From Guillardia theta CCMP2712 (Eukaryota > Cryptophyceae > Pyrenomonadales > Geminigeraceae), in the NCBI RefSeq assembly GCF_000315625.1, contig NW_005434570.1:74792-138791 (forward strand): a DNA stretch of 64,000 bases, read 5' to 3'. The notes under the pieces are model-generated. The model did not search any database, was not told where the DNA came from, and was given only the letters and a program-made list of their open reading frames with translations. Of this stretch, positions 1-10,935 are shown in pieces. Each line of letters begins with the position of its first letter. Position 1 is the stretch's first letter. The position numbers and the translations under genes are program-made.

Positions 1-190
1 TGTGCAACTACACCGACAAAAATTTCCACACCCAAGACAGCCAGGCAGAAATTATCGAGAGCAGACAAGGAAGTGTTTTACTTCGAGACAGAGTTGATCT
101 CTGCTTGAATGATGATTGACTCGCTGTTAATGATTGTGACCAGACTGAAAAAGCCATTCCATCGGAACGAGTAATAGATCTCAAAGCATT

Positions 191-1086
191 TCATCCTTGC
201 GCAGGGCTTTTCCTTGAAAACCCCCCGGAGAAGTACGGGATGGTACGTTCACAAGCATCTTCTAGCCTCGTCGGAGCATTCTGCAACTTGTTTACTTCCT
301 GTCTGTCAGCATTCATTCGAGCTGTACTCTTGTCGTCCCTTGTACTATGACGTTCGTCGTTTAAGTCATCTATATTCACTCCGCTGTACTTCAATATCTC
401 AGTCTTCACAATCTCTCGCTGATTCTCTGCAACCAAACTTGGTCACATGTTGATGCATACTTGGCTCTCTGTCTGCGTTGTCAGAGTGAGAGGCTTGAGG
501 TCAGACATTCTGAATCACCTTCAACGCTGCCATTTGTGACATGTTGAGGAAGATCATGAGGGTGATCTTGATGGTCGCTTACAATGGTGATGTTTGCTTC
601 AGAACGTAGAGAAACATCGTCGCTGCCTATCGATGAAAGTATAGATGCATGAGGCGACAAACTTGTTGTCGCGTCGTCACTAGGACTATCTTTATGGTCG
701 TATTTGTCAAGATGCTCATTATCATCATGATCTTTCATCGCTCGTTCTCTTCTTCTCCTCTGACGCTTCTTCTTCTCTTCTTCTTGTTTGTCACAAAGTG
801 ATAAGGCTTTGACTATTTGGACATGGATATATATAAGAATATACATCTTCACAAAGTGACAACAATTCATGCAACAAGAGATGCATCGTTCAAAGGCGGA
901 GAAGTTCAAACATGATGTGAACAAGTCATGTGGCAGAGTGAAACATCTCTCATAAATATGACATTCCATCCAGCATATGACGATCCGGGAGGTCTTCGTG
1001 GAAAAACGTCTTGGTCCCGGAATCTTCCGATTCAACACTGTATTAGAATACGCTTCAGCTGCAACCATGCAGAATCTAGTTCGCAA
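191..1086 (-). CDS. unrecognised minus-strand coding region (probable exons)
   Basis: I do not recognise a family. The minus strand has two open stretches, about 1086-481 and 436-191. The first runs from a fairly hydrophobic segment into a strongly basic stretch (KKKRQRRRRERAMKDHDD) and then an acidic/Ser-rich tail. The second is hydrophilic and rich in Arg, Asp and Asn. Codon composition looks more like coding DNA than the simple-sequence shadows elsewhere, but no start, no splice pattern and no domain can be fixed. They may be exons of one gene that continues past the left edge, or two separate fragments. Read as tentative. Confidence 0.25.
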
Positions 1087-1180
1087 TCACTCAGGGCCAG
1101 GCTTATCATGTGCTACCTGTTCGCAACGATTGGAAAATGAAAAATCCACAGAAGAATTCTCTACCTGTGTGATGGGATGG

Positions 1181-1458
1181 CGGGGTGACTCAGAGTCAGC
1201 TGCGAGCCGCTCCGAGTCAGTGCCGGAGAGCCTGATCCGATCAGTACACGAGGACAATCAGCTCGGAGAGTCGAGGAGGCTCAGTGACCTTGACACTGTC
1301 GCACATTCCATGCGTGATAGTATTGAGCTCCGGAGTCCGGCCCGGGCCGCAGACCGTATCGGAGTGACGAGGCTGGCCGGTCCCCGGGCCGCGGGCCCGG
1401 GCGGCCGGCGGGGAGGGGCTTGGACCTCGTACTGATTTTTAACTTAACATTGAGTAAA
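1181..1458. repeat. GC-rich island ending in the 16-nt motif
   Basis: A block of very high GC, rich in CCGG/CCCGG words, with no gene. It ends in the segment 1443-1458, which matches the 16-nt motif CTTAACTTTGAGTAAA with one mismatch and is preceded by GTACTGATTTTT. The same arrangement recurs at about 17.1-17.3 kb, and the word GACACTGTCGCACA in this island recurs at about 30.61 kb. It looks like one copy of a dispersed non-coding element. Confidence 0.55.
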
Positions 1459-1895
1459 GAGACTATGAGAGCCATGTTTTGAAGTTGGTCGGGCACTCGA
1501 CTCGAACGAGACGCAATGGCTTGCAAGTTGCGACCATCCACGAGCTGCTCCCCTGCTTGCGCTTGCGCCCTCCCCCCCCCCCCCCCTTCTCCCATCTCCC
1601 CTCCTCCCTCTCCCAACCATCCCTCCTCATCTCCATGCTCAATGTCGCTCTCTTCCTGCACCACTTGCTCTTGCTCCTGCTCCGGCTCCGTCCTGCTCCT
1701 GCTCCTGCTTCCTTTCTCTCCTCCATTACTACCTTCTGCTGCTTCTGCTGTCTCAGTCTTTTCATCTGCATCTCATCATCAAAAGCTGCTTCCGTGTGCC
1801 TGCATGTTGACTGGGATGGCCGTCAACCGCATAACATGCTCGCTTCGCCACAAAAGTGTTTTCCTACTTGACGATTGCACCAGGGACCAGCTGCA
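1459..1895. other. gene-free pyrimidine-rich upstream region
   Basis: Between the GC-rich island and the glycerol kinase start lies a C/T-rich low-complexity stretch (about 1560-1760, CTCCTG/CTTCTG words). It is open in several frames only because of its composition. It probably holds the promoter and 5' UTR of the downstream gene, but no specific site can be identified. Confidence 0.4.
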
Positions 1896-4728
1896 ATGAT
1901 GTCGCAGAGGCGCTTATGTGGCAATCTTTTGTTCCTCCTCCTACTGCCCAAGATCGCACTTGCCTTCGTCCCGGTGGTGGGGCTGCAACGCGCGATGCCG
2001 GGTCATCGCTCAAACCTCTCCCCTTCGAGGGATGCAGCGTTCCTCAGGGTTTTGAGCAGCAGAAATCCTTCTGCTCCTCGAGGATGGAGGACGAAGGTTC
2101 CTGTTGCCATGTCGGGATTTTCCCCTCCTTTCGTGGGATCCATCGACGATGGAACACAGAGCTGCAGATGCATCATCTTCGACCAGAAGGGGAAAGTTGT
2201 CACCAAGGCGCAGAAGCAGAAGCAACAAATCTTTCCTCAGCCCGGATGGTGCGAGCAGGATCCCCGTGACATCATTGACAACGTGAGATTCTGCATTGAG
2301 GAAGCTGTGAAAGACTTGCAGCGGTTGGGCCACAGCGTGGAAGAGGTGAAGGGAGTGGGAATTACAAACCAGCGAGAGACGACGGTGATCTGGGACAGGA
2401 AGACTGGCAAGCCACTACACAATGCCATTGTTTGGTTGGACACCAGGAACTCTAAGACCTGTGAAGATCTTGCCAACGCACACGGAGGTAGAGACGCGTT
2501 TCGAAGGAAGTGTGGTCTGCCTATCAGCACTTATTTCTCAGGTGAAGGTTGGGGTTGCCAATCGTTGTTTCTCACTGTGTTCGGTCTAAGGCGTAAAGCT
2601 GAAATGGCTTTTTGATACCTTTCCTGAGATCTTGGCAAAGGCAGAGAGAGGAGAAGTGATGTTCGGAACGGTTGACTCTTGGTTGATCTACAATCTCACG
2701 GGCAAACATGTTACTGATGTTACCAACGCATGCCGTAAGACGCGTGCCTTGCTATGATTTGATTCTCCTTCTACAAAATGATGAGATACAGACGATTTAT
2801 ATTAAACTCCTTGCCTTGAGCATCATGTGATGCAACTACATGCAGTGCCTCTAAAGTTTTGGGCAGGTACTATGCTCATGAACCTTGAAGCTCTCAAATG
2901 GGACGAAGAGGTCTGCTCGAAGGTCCATGCAACATGTCAGCCCCGAATTCATGCAACTGATGTTTCGATAGTTCGGAGTGCCAATGTCCATCCTTCCTGA
3001 GATCAAGAGTTCTGCCGAGGTTTCTCTCCTGAATCCTGTCGCTTTTTCCTGAGTTGCTGAAAAGATTTACGGCGACATTCTCGATGGTCCATTGAAGGTG
3101 ACAATGCTTGGCTTTGCTTACCTGTCCCGATATTGGAGGATCAGGGGATTCCTGTTGCTGCCTGTTTGGGCGATCAGCAGTCCGCATGCGTTGGGCATTG
3201 CGCTTTCAATCCTGGCGATTCTAAGAACACGTAAGATCATGGGATGCTAATTTCTTGAATCTCCGTTTTGGTCGCAGTCTTGGTGATGCTTATGTTCCAT
3301 TGACTCACCTGATCAGGTACGGCACAGGGTGCTTCCTGCTGATGAACACGGGAGAGAAACCTTCATTTTCCAATAACGGCCTCCTGTCCACGGTTCGAGC
3401 CCTTTCAGTCCAAGTGCTGATCGCTTCTCATTTCCCTGTTCCTCTCAGGTCTGCTATCAGTTGGGAGCAGACGCACCAGCCATCTACGCACTTGAAGGCA
3501 TCCATTCGGCCTTCCCCAACAGTCCTTTGTGACCTCTTGGCAGGCTCCGTCGCTATTGCTGGAGTTGGCGTGAGCTGGTTGCGAGACAACATGAAGTTTC
3601 TCGAGCACGCGGAAGAGAGCGAGGTAAATCTCTTATATCGACCTTGGGTTGTCCGGCTCTGATATAGCTGGACATCAGAAGGTCGCCCGGAGCGTCCCCG
3701 ACACAGGCGGGGTTTACTTCGTCCCAGCATTCTCAGGCAAGTCTGTCAACCATGTCAAATTACTTCCTCTGCTTCCGAGTCTCATTGTTGCCTTCAGGCT
3801 TGTTTGCTCCATACTGGAAGGAAGGCGCCCGTGGTGCGATTCTCGGTCAACTTGTTTCATGAACAATGCCTGGAAGGCGCTGAACTCTTTCTGAAAGGTC
3901 TTACTCAGTTCACCACATCTGCTCACATTGTCCGCGCGCTCCTTGAGGCCGTTGCCTTCCAGGTGAAGATACCTTGCGCTCTCCCTCCCCCTCCCTCTCT
4001 CCCTCCTCCCCTTCCCTCTCCTCCTTGGGCCCCTTACTCTACGCAGACCGCAGATGTGGTTGATGCCATCATGAAGGGTTCGCTGCCAAGTCTGCTGCCA
4101 TCGCAACGCTGACAAGTAACAGACTCAGGAATTCAGCTGACCCGCATGAAAGTCGATGGTGGAATGACAGCCAACGACGTCCTCATGGAGTTCCAGGTAA
4201 TCTTTCCAACCTCCCCTCCTCTCCCAAACACCCTCAACCTCGTCCTCTTGCCCGGCTCTAGTGCCGCAGCTCTCTCCTCACCCTCAAACTCGTCCTTCCT
4301 TTCGTGTTATTTCTCCAGCTCATCCTGTCATACTACAAGGCTGATGTGCTCGGAGCCACCGTGATGCGGCCAGCCATGCGGGAGGTTATCAGCTGCTGTG
4401 ACGTTCGAGTGTCAGAGCCTGACGGGTGTACAGGTCACTGCTCTGGGTGCTGCGTTGGCAGCTGGACTGGCAGTTGGTAAGGAAAGGCTCACTGCTCATG
4501 CTGCATCTCACTTTCTCCTCTTAGGCGTGTGGAAGAACATCCAGGAGCTTGAGAAGGTTCAGAGCGACACCTGCGACTACACCTTCTTCCAGTCCAAGGT
4601 GGGACTGGGAGCGATGCTGACGTCATCAGAGTTTGCTGAGTGGCCAACAGATGGACACGGAGACGCGGAAGATGAAGAAGATGAAATGGGAGGACGCTGT
4701 CAAGAGAACCTTCGATTGGGTTCAGTGA
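1896..4728 (+). CDS. glycerol kinase, predicted plastid/periplastid-targeted (18 exons)
   Basis: Glycerol kinase phosphorylates glycerol to sn-glycerol 3-phosphate with ATP (FGGY kinase family). Joining exons 1896-2541, 2591-2734, 2867-2910, 2972-3019, 3065-3097, 3145-3230, 3317-3392, 3449-3497, 3544-3623, 3682-3736, 3798-3845, 3898-3962, 4047-4077, 4123-4196, 4340-4384, 4434-4476, 4525-4598 and 4630-4728 gives 1740 nt, in frame, 579 aa. Family motifs in order: [10 protein letters not shown] (phosphate-binding loop), [61 protein letters not shown] and [14 protein letters not shown]. The N-terminus adds about 75 residues to the usual enzyme: a hydrophobic signal peptide ([13 protein letters not shown]) followed directly by FVPVV and a basic Ser/Pro-rich segment. 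Two introns (3498-3543 and 3737-3797) have GC rather than GT donors. The usual TNASRT reads TNACRT. The exact first Met (1896 or 1899) is open. Confidence 0.93.
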
Positions 4729-4765
4729 CGCGATGGGGCCGAGGTGGTGGCTTTTACCATGTCCT

Positions 4766-5920
4766 TCAATCGTTGATATGAAAATCTCCCTCCCGCAAAA
4801 ACTGCTCATGCCCCTCCGTCTCCTTGTACCATTGCACCAGGTGCCTCAGTCCCTCCTCTATCCCCGTCCTGGGCGCCCACCCCAGCAGCGCTCCAGCCTT
4901 GCTGATGTTTGCGTACGTCTCCTCTACCTCGCTGGGACTGGAACCTGCGTCAACCAGCGTCGCGTTCTTGCCCAGAATCACCTCTAGGAAGCGGATAAAG
5001 TCGCGGACGGGCACAGGATGGCTGTTGCCCAGGTTGAAAGTCTCTGGCCGGAAACAGCCGTTAGCGTCTCGGTGGCTCCTGAACTGGCAGGCGGACAGGA
5101 TGCCTGAGACGATGTCGTCGATGAAGGTGAAGTCCCTTGCCATCCTCCCTCCTTCATACAGCTTGATGGGCAGCCCCTTGTCAATGTTGTGAGTGAACAT
5201 GTAAGCTGCCATGTCCGGTCGATTCCATCTGCCGTACACTGTGAAGATCCGAAGGGCGGTGGAGTGTAGGCAATAGGTGTTGTAGTAGGAGAAGGCCAGG
5301 AGCTCGTTGCTCTTCTTTGTGGCTCCGTAGAACCCAGCTGGCATGTCCGTCCGGTCGCTCTCGGAGAAAGGTTTCTTTCTGTTCAGCCCGTAGACGCTGC
5401 TGGAGGAGGCGTACACGAGGTAGCACTTGGGGCACTGCTTGCGAATGGTCTCAAGCAGGACGGCGAAGCAGTCGAAGTTGTTGCTGACGTACTCGTAGGG
5501 CTTGTAGTAGGCGTAGCGAACCCCAGCCTGAGCTGCAAGATGTACAACATGCGTGAAGTTGCTGCTCGAGAAGATGCGCTGAAGCAGCTCCTCGTCGCAG
5601 AGGTTGCCATGGTGGACTATGATCCCCCCTTGCTCCAGGATCTCCTTCCGTGCCACCTTGAGCGTCTTGCTGTAGTACGTGTTCAGGCTGTCTATCCCCA
5701 CCACCTGCTTCGGCGACAACCCTCCTCCTCCGCTTGCCTTTGGCAGGATCATCCCTTGTATCAGATTCATTCCAATGAAGCCCGCGGCTCCGGTCACTAG
5801 GACCCTGTCTTGCTCGGTGAAATCCACCCTCCTCTCGCCCTTGTTGGGACAGTCATCCACACAGGAGACGCGACAAGTCTTGAGCAGCAGCATGCAACAC
5901 ACGACCAACCATGCTTTCAT
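4766..5920 (-). CDS. UDP-glucuronate 4-epimerase-like NAD-dependent sugar epimerase
   Basis: A single-exon gene of 384 aa of the extended short-chain dehydrogenase family. After an N-terminal hydrophobic segment (MKAWLVVCCMLLLKTC; signal peptide or membrane anchor) comes the NAD-binding glycine motif VTGAAGFIGMN, then HLAAQAGVRYA, YASSSSVYG, and the catalytic Tyr/Lys in YGATKKSNE, followed by TVYGRWNRPDMA and a C-terminal ELGWxP-like end (LLGWAPRTGIEEGL). The HLAAQAGVRYA and VYGRWNRPDMA motifs fit UDP-glucuronate 4-epimerases, which make UDP-galacturonate for wall or capsule polysaccharide. UDP-glucose 4-epimerase activity cannot be excluded. The anchor suggests Golgi or ER location. The start was placed at the ATG at 5920; the frame stays open 54 nt further upstream without another ATG. 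The gene is convergent with glycerol kinase, with only 37 nt between the stop codons. Confidence 0.88.
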   Translation of the reverse strand: MKAWLVVCCMLLLKTCRVSCVDDCPNKGERRVDFTEQDRVLVTGAAGFIGMNLIQGMILPKASGGGGLSPKQVVGIDSLNTYYSKTLKVARKEILEQGGIIVHHGNLCDEELLQRIFSSSNFTHVVHLAAQAGVRYAYYKPYEYVSNNFDCFAVLLETIRKQCPKCYLVYASSSSVYGLNRKKPFSESDRTDMPAGFYGATKKSNELLAFSYYNTYCLHSTALRIFTVYGRWNRPDMAAYMFTHNIDKGLPIKLYEGGRMARDFTFIDDIVSGILSACQFRSHRDANGCFRPETFNLGNSHPVPVRDFIRFLEVILGKNATLVDAGSSPSEVEETYANISKAGALLGWAPRTGIEEGLRHLVQWYKETEGHEQFLREGDFHIND

Positions 5921-6446
5921 CTCGCTAGTTGGCAGGAGACTGGTGGAGCAGATCCGAGCCTCAAGCAGCGTCAACGGGGCAGCAGCTGGACCCGCGTGAT
6001 GCCATGACGACTCTGCCTATCGCTCCTGCCGCATCATCTTCCCTCCTCCCTCCTCTTCCTTCCTCCCTGCATCCCGTCACCAGGGAAGCGATCCTGGTAA
6101 AGATAAGGAAACTGCGCAGGGGGTCATGCGAAGGGCAACGGAGAGCAAAAGAGGGCATATACCTGCATATTTATTATTACCTCTGCTATAGAATATACCA
6201 GCCTAGGGTGGGGGCCCCAAAGAAGGGGGACACGAGATTTGTGGGGTAAGTCAGGCGCGCAGACGGAGACAACTGAAGAGCAAGCGGAAGGAACGAGCGA
6301 AGGATAGAGGGTAGAGGAGAGGAGCAAAGACAGGACAGGACAGGAGAGAACAGGAGTGAGGATAGGAAGAGCAAGCAGAGGAGGGGGCAAGTGAAGGGGA
6401 GGAGGTAGTGGAGAAGGAAAGCTACGGAGGAGGAGATCGCTTGAAC

Positions 6447-7475
6447 ATGTATCATCCCAGGTACTCCCTCTTGGTATTGCTCTGCTCTCTGTTGTGATGT
6501 CGATGCTGCTCAGGAAGGAGAACGCTTGCTACGACACCACAGAGTGGGACGAGCTGCAGAAGAAGTATGGAAACCTTGATACTGAGCTGGGGAGCGATCG
6601 CTACTTGAAGGATCTGGAGGAGGAGACGAGAGCGATAGGAGATCTTCTGAAGAAGCAGGAGAAGGAAGAGGAGAGGAGATGGAATCAAAGGGCGATGGAA
6701 ATGGGTGATGAAGACGACGAAGCTGACGAAGACGAGCAGACATTCATGGAGAACTACAGGTTGCGATTGGTTTGCGTGCAGGGCGGGTCTGAAGATGGAT
6801 CTTGTCCTTTCAGGCAGCGCAGGCTCGAAGAGATGAAAGCTGCAGCCAAGGCAGCCAAGTTCGGTGAAGTCTACAACATCTCGGCAGACTCCTTCCGACA
6901 GGTCAGCGATGTCACCATGTTGCTCGTCTCAATTGGCTGTCGCAGGAAGTGACGGATGCGGCAACAGAGAGTCTGTTTGTGGTTGTTTACCTGTATCGCG
7001 ATGGAAGAGCCGACTGCGAGCTTGTGAATGAGATGTTGACCGAGATGGCGAAGAAGAACCCCAACACAAAGTTCACGAGGATATACTACTCGAACGCGGT
7101 CAGCATGATTTTCAATGAGCCGTCCAAATTGATGTTGCTTGAAGATCCCCAACTACCCTGAAGCACATCTGCCGACCATCTTGGTATATCATAAGCATGA
7201 CATCGTCAAGCAGGTATCACAATGCCTCGTGCGCATTGAATCTTTTCTGCAACTCAAACTTGTTGCCGTTTGGCTGATACCAACTCTCAGATAGTAACTC
7301 TACGAGAATTTGGAGGTTACGAAAGAATGGCAAAACCAGACGGCAAGAAACTGCTCGCTAAAGCTCTCAGGTTTTTCAACAACAACTTGTCACACGCCAA
7401 TGATCTTTGAACCTTCTTAGATCCGTTGGTGCCCTGCAACCATTGGAGGAGGATGAAGAAGAGGATGGTGAATGA
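6447..7475 (+). CDS. phosducin-like protein (PDCL3/VIAF type)
   Basis: Phosducin-like proteins of this type are thioredoxin-fold cochaperones of the CCT chaperonin, helping fold actin, tubulin and other proteins in the cytosol. Exons 6447-6460, 6514-6759, 6814-6901, 6946-7098, 7145-7213, 7291-7370 and 7421-7475 join to 705 nt, 234 aa, which is the usual family length. Visible features are TEWDELQKKYG at the N-terminus, an acidic/helical linker (DEDDEADEDEQTFMENYR), QRRLEEMKAAAKAAKFGEVY, the thioredoxin-like core (ESLFVVVYLYRDGRADCELV), and PNYPEAHLPTILVYHKHD, then REFGGYERM and an acidic tail EEDEEEDGE. The first exon encodes only four full codons (MYHP plus part of the next). All introns are GT-AG. 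Confidence 0.88.
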
Positions 7476-7615
7476 GGCATTCCATCATTACTCGAGCACA
7501 ACACAATGAAATTGCTATGGGGTGCCAACTTTTTCTCAAATCAGGTTTACTTCCTACAGGCATGATCAAGTGCAAAGTGAAAACTCTCCTGCTAGCAGGA
7601 CCATCCCATCTATAT

Positions 7616-8386
7616 TCACACCGCCGACTTCGCCTTCTCAGCGATGGACTGCTCGCCCCCCTCAACAATGGGACTTGGTCCTACCAAAAACAAATTCTTC
7701 TCTGCGATCTTCGCCTTCACTTTCGTCAAAACCTCTCCCAGCTTCTTGAGCCCTTCTTCTCTGTCCTGACCTTCAGCTAGGCCGTATGCAAACTTGGCCT
7801 GTCCCAAGAAGCCCATTGCCCTGTCACACGCATTCTTCTTCATGGCCTCAAACGCCCTATGGCAGCAAAGATCGCCAAATTGCTTGTGGGGGACCACACT
7901 GACGGTGAACTGCTTCCTGAGCCCACCCCACACGAAGCGTACGTTGCCGCTAGTGAGAGCAAAGATCGTGTGATCCCTCCCAAGACCGACGTTGTCTCCT
8001 GGTCTGAACTTGGTCCCCCGCTGTCGGATAATGATGTTGCCTACCGTTACTTGCTCTCCTCCTGAAGCAAACATGAGCGGGCAAGGGATCATAGGAGTGA
8101 AGGTACACACCTAGTTTCTTCACTCCAAGCATCTTTGGTTGAGAGTCTCTCCCGTTCCTCGAGGATCCTCCTGCTTTCTTCGTAGCCCACCTAACAGCAC
8201 GAATCAAACTATGCTCAATCGACGGCGAAGCTAGTATGCCGAGCGACACAAGGCATACCTTCGGCTGATCATGCTCAGGGCAGACATGGCAATGTTCACG
8301 GGGGGCGCATGAGGGGTCGGAGGAGCTTGCAAGGTCCTGCCCATCATCCGCAGCATAGGCGCAACGCACTGGCTCAGCCGCTGCAT
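7616..8386 (-). CDS. ribosomal protein bL27, mitochondrial type
   Basis: bL27 is a large-subunit protein whose N-terminal arm reaches the peptidyl transferase centre. Exons (minus strand) 8386-8259, 8190-8111 and 8061-7616 join to 654 nt, 217 aa. The conserved core is plain: [40 protein letters not shown] and [20 protein letters not shown]. The core is preceded by about 45 residues rich in Arg, Met and Ser with no acidic residue and no hydrophobic signal core, as expected of a mitochondrial presequence; a plastid copy in this kind of alga would need a signal peptide. After the bL27 core there is an extension of roughly 100 residues rich in Lys/Ala/Glu ([18 protein letters not shown]), absent from bacterial bL27. 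All introns are GT-AG. Confidence 0.9.
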
Positions 8387-8491
8387 GCCGCCGACGACAA
8401 TTGCAGAGACGGTTCCTTCTGTCAGAAATTTCTTGCGGTTCCTTAAAAATCCTGGTATGAGAGGGGATGCGGGGTGCGGGTTATTCTGCCC

Positions 8492-9942
8492 ATGGAAGAG
8501 AAGCTCAAGGAAGCGGGTTGGGGTGCCGCAACTTCCGCCGCCATCGGCAAGATAATGTGAGGAGGAGGAGCAGGAGGAGGAGGAGCAGGAGGAGGAGCAG
8601 GGGGGAGAGGAGGAGGAGGGAGAAGGATGGACGGAGGAAGGTTGGAGGCATGCAGGTAGTTAGGTGGGATGGAGGGAGGAAGAAGCGAAGAAAAGAGGTC
8701 AATAGGATGAGTAGGTGAGGGACAGAGCAAGGATTGGAGACTGGGCGAAGCGAAGACAAAGCCTTAAGAGTGCAGCATGGTGGATGCGAATGTGCGTGCT
8801 GGATGGGCATGCAGTGGTGGATTTGAGCACGGGTAGCTTCGAAGGACTCCTAGACTGAGCTAAAGTTGGATGGAGAGGAGAACTGGAGGGCTGATAACGG
8901 TATTTCCTTCTAACTTCTTCTGCAGAAGCCATTCGTTCAACACCCCCGTCTCCTACCCAAAACTTGTAAACTCTTGATGGGCCCATTGCTTCCCTTGTCC
9001 CAAGCTGACTGCCAGCTTACAGGGTATGACCGGCGCAGCCATAGCCACTCTCGTGTATTGCCCGACCAAGGTGGATCATTACTTGTTGCCTCCTCCTCCT
9101 GACGCTGGCATGCAAGAATTACTTCGCGCAGCAGCGTCAGACCGAGGACGCGCTGAACCATTTCTTTGCGGGTTGTGAGTTGGAGGGAACAACGTGAGCC
9201 TTACATCGCACCAGGAAGCATCAGTGGATACATCCTGGGCGCAATGCTGTCGACAGGAAAGTTCCACTTCAGTGTCGTGCAGAGGCTCACGCTTCACTGC
9301 AGCCAAGAACTTGACAACTCACGGGTTGGTGGTTGGAGGGGTCGGCGGTGAGGGAGGTACTTCGGGGTTCACGGTTCCCTGACAAGGCAGGGCAGGAATG
9401 GGGTTATTCTTTGGGGGGGGGCTCCTGGATGCTCTGAGATTACGAGTGGTGATGAGAGGAAAAGGCGATGGAGTGTTTGAGAGTCCTGACGGGAAGGGCA
9501 GGGAAAGAGCATCTACGAGAGGAGAAAGAACGATAGGCCGATCCAAGAGCTGCAGAGTCTTTATGAAAGGGGAAGCCTGACGTACAACGAGTACCTCGAC
9601 GAGCTAGCAAGCCTGAAAAGGAAGAAAATCCTGACCCTGAAAGGTGCTGCTGCTGGCGTGCGTGTGGTGACTGTGGGGGGAGGAGGAGGAGGAGGGAGGG
9701 AAAGGGACACGGCTGGTCAGGGAGAAAGAACAAGAGGGAGAGGCTTGTTGACTTTCCTTCTTCCACTTGCTCCTATGGAGAGGATGATTGCTTTCTTCGC
9801 AGAGGAGCTGAAAGAGGAGGAGCCTTGGTGGATGACGTACCTGCCTGTGAGGAAGATGACAGAGGAAGAGATTGAGATGCATGCGGAGAACTGCCGGAGG
9901 ATAGAGGTAAGGGAGTTTGAATCCGTGGGGGACTGGGTTTGA
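8492..9942 (+). CDS. possible complex I subunit B14.7/NDUFA11-like membrane protein
   Basis: A small multi-exon gene. Splicing 8492-8556 to an exon starting after CTTCTGCAG near 8929, then GMTGAAIATLVYCPTK (after GCTTACAG, about 9031), NYFAQQRQTEDALNHFFAG (about 9118-9173) and SISGYILGAMLSTGKFH (from about 9217) gives a continuous frame. The order small-residue membrane helix, charged loop with RxxxEDALNHFxxG, second Gly/Ala-rich helix resembles NDUFA11/B14.7, a Tim17-related accessory subunit of respiratory complex I in the mitochondrial inner membrane. Two further exons, SLYERGSLTYNEYLDELASL (about 9556-9640) and ELKEEEPWWMTYLPVRKM (about 9803-9906), can be joined in frame and would give a hydrophilic C-terminal tail, but they could belong to a separate gene. 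Family assignment is by resemblance only. Confidence 0.4.
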
Positions 9943-10318
9943 CTTGTAGAGCAGCTCGCTAAGACGCACGTTGACCGAGAGAAAGTCAGGCTAAGTTTCG
10001 AGCAAAGTTTTAAAAACTAACGAACTGAAGCCTCTTCTTCTCCCTCGCGCTCCTCCAAGTGCTCGTACTCGCTCGCTGCTCGACTTTTACTCCTTCCCCT
10101 TTCACTGGAAACTTCATATCAGACGAAAGAGAAAGTATTGATCCGGCAATTGCCAACACCTTGGCTCCTGTCAGGATGTGCTTGCGCAGTAGCAGTCGCT
10201 CAAGCTGCTTTCTCTCCTCCTCCGCTCCGACCTAAGGAGTACTGTCATCATTCGAGCGCATTCACGGCTGGAAAAACAGCAAGATGCCGATAGCGCTGGA
10301 ACTGGAGCTGGAATTGTT
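9943..10318. other. intergenic stretch, nothing recognised
   Basis: No open frame, RNA gene or repeat that I can support. Two C/T-rich segments (about 10025-10100 and 10200-10230) are the only compositional feature. Confidence 0.4.
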
Positions 10319-10935
10319 GTGGAGGTGGGTAAAAGTGGTGGTGATCATTGTCATGTGAGGAGGAGGGGGTGGAGATGGAGATGGAGGAGGAGATGGAGAT
10401 GGAGGTGGTGGAGGAGAAGGAGGATCAGCAGCAGCAGCAGGTTCTTGCGGTTGTTTTGTGGTTTTGGTGTAGGAACAGGAGCAGTCGGAGGTCTGGAAGC
10501 ACCACTCTCGTTGTCGTTACTGTCTCCATGCTCGCTTCTTCGTCCGTCTGTGAAACGTCACCGTGATCTTTGAGATCAGGACGCACTCGAAAGAAGATGA
10601 ATGTAGGAGGAGGAGGAGGAGGAGGAGGAGGAGCATGGGAAGTGGGGAGTGAGAAGAGGGGAAGAGCGGGAAGAGCGAGGGGAGACGGGAAGAGGAGGAG
10701 GAGGAGGAGGAGGAGGAGGAGGAGGAGGAAGAGGAGGAGGAGGAGGAGGAGGAGGACAGAACCATTTGATGCTCCGCGGGACGCTGAGTGTCGACAGTTT
10801 CCCACCGCTCCTTGTGACGTATGGCTTCTTCAACCTGAACCGAAGCTGAGCTGCATGAAACAAGAAAATTAGAGCAGCTCACCGCTGATATCTCTGCTTC
10901 CAGCTCTTGGAGAGCTGCGCTGGCCACGACCATGC
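10319..10935 (-). other. GGA/TCC low-complexity region with possible minus-strand exons
   Basis: The region is dominated by (GGA)n on the plus strand (about 10360-10425 and 10603-10757), which opens spurious poly-Glu/Arg/Gly/Ser frames. Between the repeats the minus strand has two stretches that look coding: one around 10560-10445 (RRSEHGDSNDNESGASRPPT) and one around 10935-10790 (MVVASAALQELEAEISA). They may be exons of an unrecognised gene whose introns are filled by the repeat. No family, start or stop can be given. Confidence 0.2.

Noticed and set aside
10570-10872. Arg/Gly-rich open frames in the GGA repeat
   Set aside because: Pure simple-sequence effect, open on both strands.
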